The notes under the pieces are model-generated. The model was not told the DNA's origin. It did not search any database and was given only the letters and a program-made list of their open reading frames with translations. A DNA stretch of 64,000 nt, taken from the NCBI GenBank assembly GCA_024291935.2, contig CM044320.1, forward strand, positions 33,572,001 to 33,636,000. Reading direction: 5' to 3'. Position 1 is the stretch's first letter. The number at the start of each line of letters is the position of its first letter. Positions 60,382 through 64,000 of the stretch are shown piece by piece. The DNA is from Okapia johnstoni. Lineage: Eukaryota; Chordata; Mammalia; Artiodactyla; Giraffidae. Made by a program: the position numbers and the translations under genes.

Positions 60382-60913
60382 TTTTAAAATTTTTATTGGA
60401 GTATAGTTGCTTTACAATGTTGTGTTTGTGTGCAGCAAAAGTGAATCAATTACATGTATACATATATCCACTCTCTCTTAGATTTCCTTCCCATTTAGGT
60501 CACCACGGAGCAATGAGTAGAGTTCCCTGTGCTATATAGTAGGTTCTCATTTGTGATCTGTTTTATACATAGTAGTGTACGTATGTCAGTCTCAGTCTCC
60601 CAAATACATATCACTCCCCTTTGGGCTTCCCAGGTGGCGCTAGTGGTAAAGAATCCACGTGCCAGTGCAGGAGACTTAAGAGATGTGAGTTCGATCCCTG
60701 TGTCAGGAAGATTCCCTGGAGAAGGGCATGGCAGTCCACTCCAGTACACTTCCCTGGAGAATCACACGGACAGAGGAGCCTGGTGGGCTACAGTCCATAG
60801 GGTCCCGAAGAGTCAGACATGACTGAAGCAACTTAGCACACACCCCTTTGGTAACCATAAGTTTGTTCTCTACATCTGTGACTCTTTCCTTTGCAAATAA
60901 GTTCATCTGAGAT
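60382..60913 (-). mobile_element. L1 3' end, interrupted by a SINE
   Basis: TTTATTGGAGTATAGTTGCT, TTCCCTGTGCTATATAGTAG and, after the SINE, GTAACCATAAGTTTG and CTCTACATCTGTGAC follow the reverse complement of an artiodactyl L1 3' region. Confidence 0.8.
60625..60842 (+). mobile_element. Bov-tA SINE nested in L1
   Basis: Sense copy inserted into the L1 3' end with CCCCTTTGG on both sides (60616-60624 and 60843-60851). The duplication may extend further left with one mismatch. Confidence 0.92.
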
Positions 60914-61274
60914 ATAAATGTATTTAAATATAAAGTGCTTAGCACAGTTCTTGGGAGCTAGTAAGTACTCCATAAATGTTAGCTTAATATAGTTGTTATT
61001 CATTTACAGCTTCAATTTGCTTTCTGAAAGTAATGAATCTTGTGTCTATTAAGAAAGTGTTGTTGCACTCAAGTTAAAATTGGCCAAATATTTGGGCTTT
61101 TCTGAAAAAAGGGGCATGAAAATACACCTGCTAATTCAAAATATGGGTTTCACCAGGTAAGTCTTTATGACAAATGTTTGGACAAAGAGTTTCTGTTTAG
61201 CTGCATACCAGATGTTAACTTGGGGATGATCACAATTAATCTTTTTTTGGTAAGAGGAACAAAGTCTCCATGGG

Positions 61275-61460
61275 GCCTCAGAGGGCCAGTGTTTATTGAG
61301 CTCCTATTATTAACCAGGCATTTCATAAAGAAGACCTTTCTTGGCCTCATGCCAGCCCTGTGATGTGGGTGATACTATCTCCCTTTCATCGATGAGGTGA
61401 AAAAACTGAAGCTATAGCCAGAAATTGACAAACATACCTGAAGTTAAACTCTGTGACTCC
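61275..61460 (-). repeat. MIR SINE
   Basis: GTGTTTATTGAGCTCCTATT, CATCGATGAGGTGAAAAAAC and CATACCTGAAGTTAAACT follow the MIR reverse complement. Confidence 0.6.
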
Positions 61461-61673
61461 TGGCTGGGCTGCTCTTCTTTCTTTCCTGTCTGCTTGGATG
61501 GTTAATGAGCAGTGTGCTCACTGCTAGACACTCTCTTTGTCTAAAGAAGGAGAATTATTGTTGCAACTTCTCCCATTCCTGGAGGAAAAAAACAAAACTG
61601 GTCTCTATATCAGAATCCAGGGCCACGGGTTTTTTCCCCCTGGCACAAAATCCCTTCAGATTCCTTTTTCCTA

Positions 61674-62032
61674 AGTTGGAGAAGACTCTTGAGAGTCCCT
61701 TGGACTGCAAGGAGATCCAACGAGTCCATCCTAAAGGAAATCAGACCTGGATGTTCATTGGAAGGACTGATGTTGAAGCTGAAACTCCAATACTTTGGCC
61801 ATCTGATGCGAAGAGTTGACTCATTGGAAAAGACCCTGATACTGGGAAAGATTGAGGGCAGGAGGAGAAGGGGACGACAGAGGATGAGATGGCTGGATGG
61901 CATCACCGACTCGAGGGACGTGAATTTGGGTAGACTCCGGGAGTTGGTGATGGACAGGGAGGCCTGGCATGCAGCGGTTCATGGGGTAGCAAAGAGTTGG
62001 ACACGACTGAGCAACTGAACTGAGAACTGAGG
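61674..62032 (+). mobile_element. BovB LINE 3' end
   Basis: Sense BovB 3' terminus from TTGGAGAAGACTCTTGAGAG to the ACTGAACTGAG tail. It is 5'-truncated and non-coding. Confidence 0.92.
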
Positions 62033-62072
62033 CAGTTTGACATTCAGGCCTTCACAATAAAATGAAAATCAG

Positions 62073-62200
62073 GGAATTCTCTGGTGGTCCAGTGGTTAGT
62101 GGTTAGGGCTCTGCTTCCACTGCAGGGGGCTTGGGTTCAATCCCTGCTCTGGGAACTAAGATCCCACATGTCATGCTGTGCAGCCCAAAGGAAAAAAAAA
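62073..62200 (+). mobile_element. tRNA-derived SINE (CHR type)
   Basis: GGAATTCTCTGGTGGTCCAG, CTTCCACTGCAGGGGGCTTG and AACTAAGATCCCACATG, with an A-rich end. Confidence 0.85.
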
Positions 62201-62737
62201 TCTAATATTGGTGATATGGAAAAAAATCCCCATAGTTTGATTACACTGCTGAAAAAATTGAGGGAGTTGGTTTTGAAGATGGCCACCAAAAATCAGCTGG
62301 TGCCTAACATGATTGCCTGCTCACTTGTTTTTGATGGGTTGATGGTAAATAACAAGATTAAGAAAGCTGCCATGCCAAGTGACTGGCACCTTCTGGTGAA
62401 TGATTCCAGAATCCTTGCAGTTAGGGAGAAGGCATTCTCGGGAGAGCAGCACATGTCCCAAGGCTGACTGGCAGACTTGGTCTTGGGTCTAGGCATCCAA
62501 GGGGCAACTTTCTCACCTTCCCTTCCCCCACTTTTTATCATCCCCTGTTTTCACCTGTGATGTTATCATACCCAACTCTTTTGAGGGGTAGTTCTGCAAT
62601 TATGTAGTGGCTTAAATTCATTTTTGTGGCTCAGATATCAAAAGTCCTAGTCCACTGTGCATAAACCACTCTTGTCCTAGTCCTTCAGTCTGATGTGCGT
62701 TACTCAAGATAAACCAAGATGACTTTTGACATGTTTT

Positions 62738-62968
62738 AGGGGGAGGAAAGTGAGAGGAAAAGAGAAAGGTGGAGGAGTGAGAGAGGAGGGTTGGAGTAAA
62801 GAGAGAGGAGGAGAGAGGGAAAGAACTGCAGAGCAACATTGAAGAGGGAGGCTGGAGGGGGTGGAGAAGGGGAGTGGTGAGGAAAGGAACTGAGTCCCGG
62901 TGGGTCAGGGGAGGGCTGAGGAGGAATGGAGGTGAGGAGAGATGCAGGGGAGAAGGGAGGGTAGGGAC
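62738..62968. repeat. Purine-rich (GA/GGA) tract
   Basis: About 230 bases that are almost only A and G on the + strand (units such as GAGGAGAGAGG and GGTGGAG), in the inferred BMAL2 intron 1. Confidence 0.9.
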
Positions 62969-63106
62969 TGCCACCCATCAGAGTTTGACTCCAGGTAAAA
63001 AAGAAATCGACGTTTAAAATACATGGGAAAGCCAAAATATTAGTAAATGATTTCAGTATACTTTTTTCCTTGTGGAAAGACTTCTTGATTCTGAAAAGCA
63101 TGATCT

Positions 63107-63427
63107 GGACTTCCCTCGTGGTACAGTGGATAAGAATCCGCCTGCCAATCCAGGAGACATGGGTTCAATCCCTGGTCTGAGAAGATTCCACTTGCCACAG
63201 AGCAATTAAAGCCTGTGAGCCACAGCTTCTGAGCCTGAGCTCTTGGGCTCACAAGCAACAGCTACTGAAGCCTGTGCACCCTAGAGCCTGTGCTCTGTGA
63301 CAAGGGAAGTTTCCACAGTGAGAAGCCCACACATCACAATGAAGAGTAGCCCCCGTGCTCCACAACTAGAAAAAGCCCAGACAAAACAACAAAGAACCAC
63401 CAGCACAGACAAAAAAATAGAAAAAGA
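63107..63427 (+). mobile_element. tRNA-derived SINE (CHR type), long copy with target-site duplication
   Basis: 321 bases from GGACTTCCCTCGTGGTACAG to an A-rich end, flanked by AAAAGCATGATCT at 63094-63106 and 63428-63440. Confidence 0.92.
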
Positions 63428-63949
63428 AAAAGCATGATCTCTTTCTGTGTGGTGAACATTAATTAGAGCATCCTTTTGAAATCTCTTCCTTTGCATAATG
63501 TCCAGGATATCGTAAACAAGGTAATAGGATGTCATTTGATAGCCCTAATTTCAGTTGCCTTGAGCTGAACCCCTCGGTGCCTGGCATCTGGGTGGTTAGT
63601 CAACATCAGCATCACCAGGGGCTCAGTGAGCCAGCAAGAGACAAGTGTCTCATCTACCTAGCCCCCAATTTTTAAACTTAAAATACTTTGAAACTAATTA
63701 AAATATTTAAATCAGTCTAAGAATATAATATTAAAATTCTCATTTGAAAATACTTAATTGTTGGTGGGCATGATAGGAAATCTGTCATTTATCTAAGTAA
63801 ATTTCTGGGATTTCGTTTCTCTAGTCTTTAATCTTACGATTTAAATCTCTAGATAGTATCTTTACATAGAGAGAGAAACAAAGAAGACTGAAGGAAAAGG
63901 AAATATAGAGAGAATCCTTGTTCCACTCAACCTAGTTTACATTATAGTG

Positions 63950-64000
63950 ATGTGAAAGTGAAAGTTGCTCAGTCCCGTCCGACTCTTTGTGACCCCATGG
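63950..64000 (-). mobile_element. Bov-tA or Bov-A SINE, cut by the window edge
   Basis: GTGAAAGTGAAAGTTGCTCA then GTCCGACTCTTTGTGACCCC. The element continues past the window. Confidence 0.9.

Larger units (their letters stand above)
57897..64000 (+). other. BMAL2: BMAL2 intron 1, left part (inferred)
   Basis: Starts at GTGAGG and runs off the window. It holds the right part of the CpG island, MIR copies, an L1 with a nested Bov-tA, a BovB 3' end, two tRNA-derived SINEs, a purine tract and the edge of another Bov-tA. I recognise nothing in 58.25-59.04 kb. The block 59.7-60.1 kb resembles old LINE-type sequence but is unassigned. Confidence 0.7.

Overview
The window is mammalian nuclear DNA from a ruminant, most probably a bovid. 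It has spliced genes with GT-AG introns, old MIR and L2-like repeats, and dense ruminant-lineage retroposons: BovB LINEs, Bov-tA SINEs, a Bov-A2 dimer and bovine-type L1 tails. Cattle, sheep and goat cannot be told apart from this sequence alone.

One gene dominates. STK38L (NDR2, a Hippo-pathway AGC-family kinase) lies on the + strand from its start codon at 22821 to its stop at 47969. All 13 coding exons are present and splice in frame to a complete 464-residue kinase. The non-coding first exon and promoter were not found and are inferred to lie left of the window, so 1-22809 is read as intron 1. The 3' UTR has early poly(A) signals near 48.2 and 48.4 kb and a candidate distal one at 51523.

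About 6 kb downstream, a CpG island (about 57.54-58.24 kb) holds the first coding exon of a second + strand gene. It is called BMAL2 (ARNTL2), a circadian bHLH-PAS factor, from its short N-terminus, its position just past STK38L (the mammalian gene order) and its phase-1 donor. Everything from 57897 to the right edge is its first intron.

Region by region: 1-22.8 kb is intron 1, with MIR, Bov-tA, BovB carrying a nested SINE, a bovine L1 tail, and a long decayed L1 (8.2-12.1 kb) with a tandem-like 5' end and a CA repeat. 22.8-48 kb is the STK38L coding region, whose introns hold a 2.06-kb BovB copy with a recognisable reverse-transcriptase core and several SINEs. 48-51.5 kb is the 3' UTR. 51.5-57.5 kb is intergenic, with a second CA repeat and a BovB 3' end just left of the CpG island. 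57.5-64 kb is the BMAL2 5' end and intron 1.

I found no evidence for a new multi-gene system. The points most worth checking are a GC-AG intron in STK38L, a Glu-to-Gly difference in its C-terminal extension, the BovB copy beside the BMAL2 promoter, a possible second BMAL2 first exon, and several insertions dated by clean target-site duplications.
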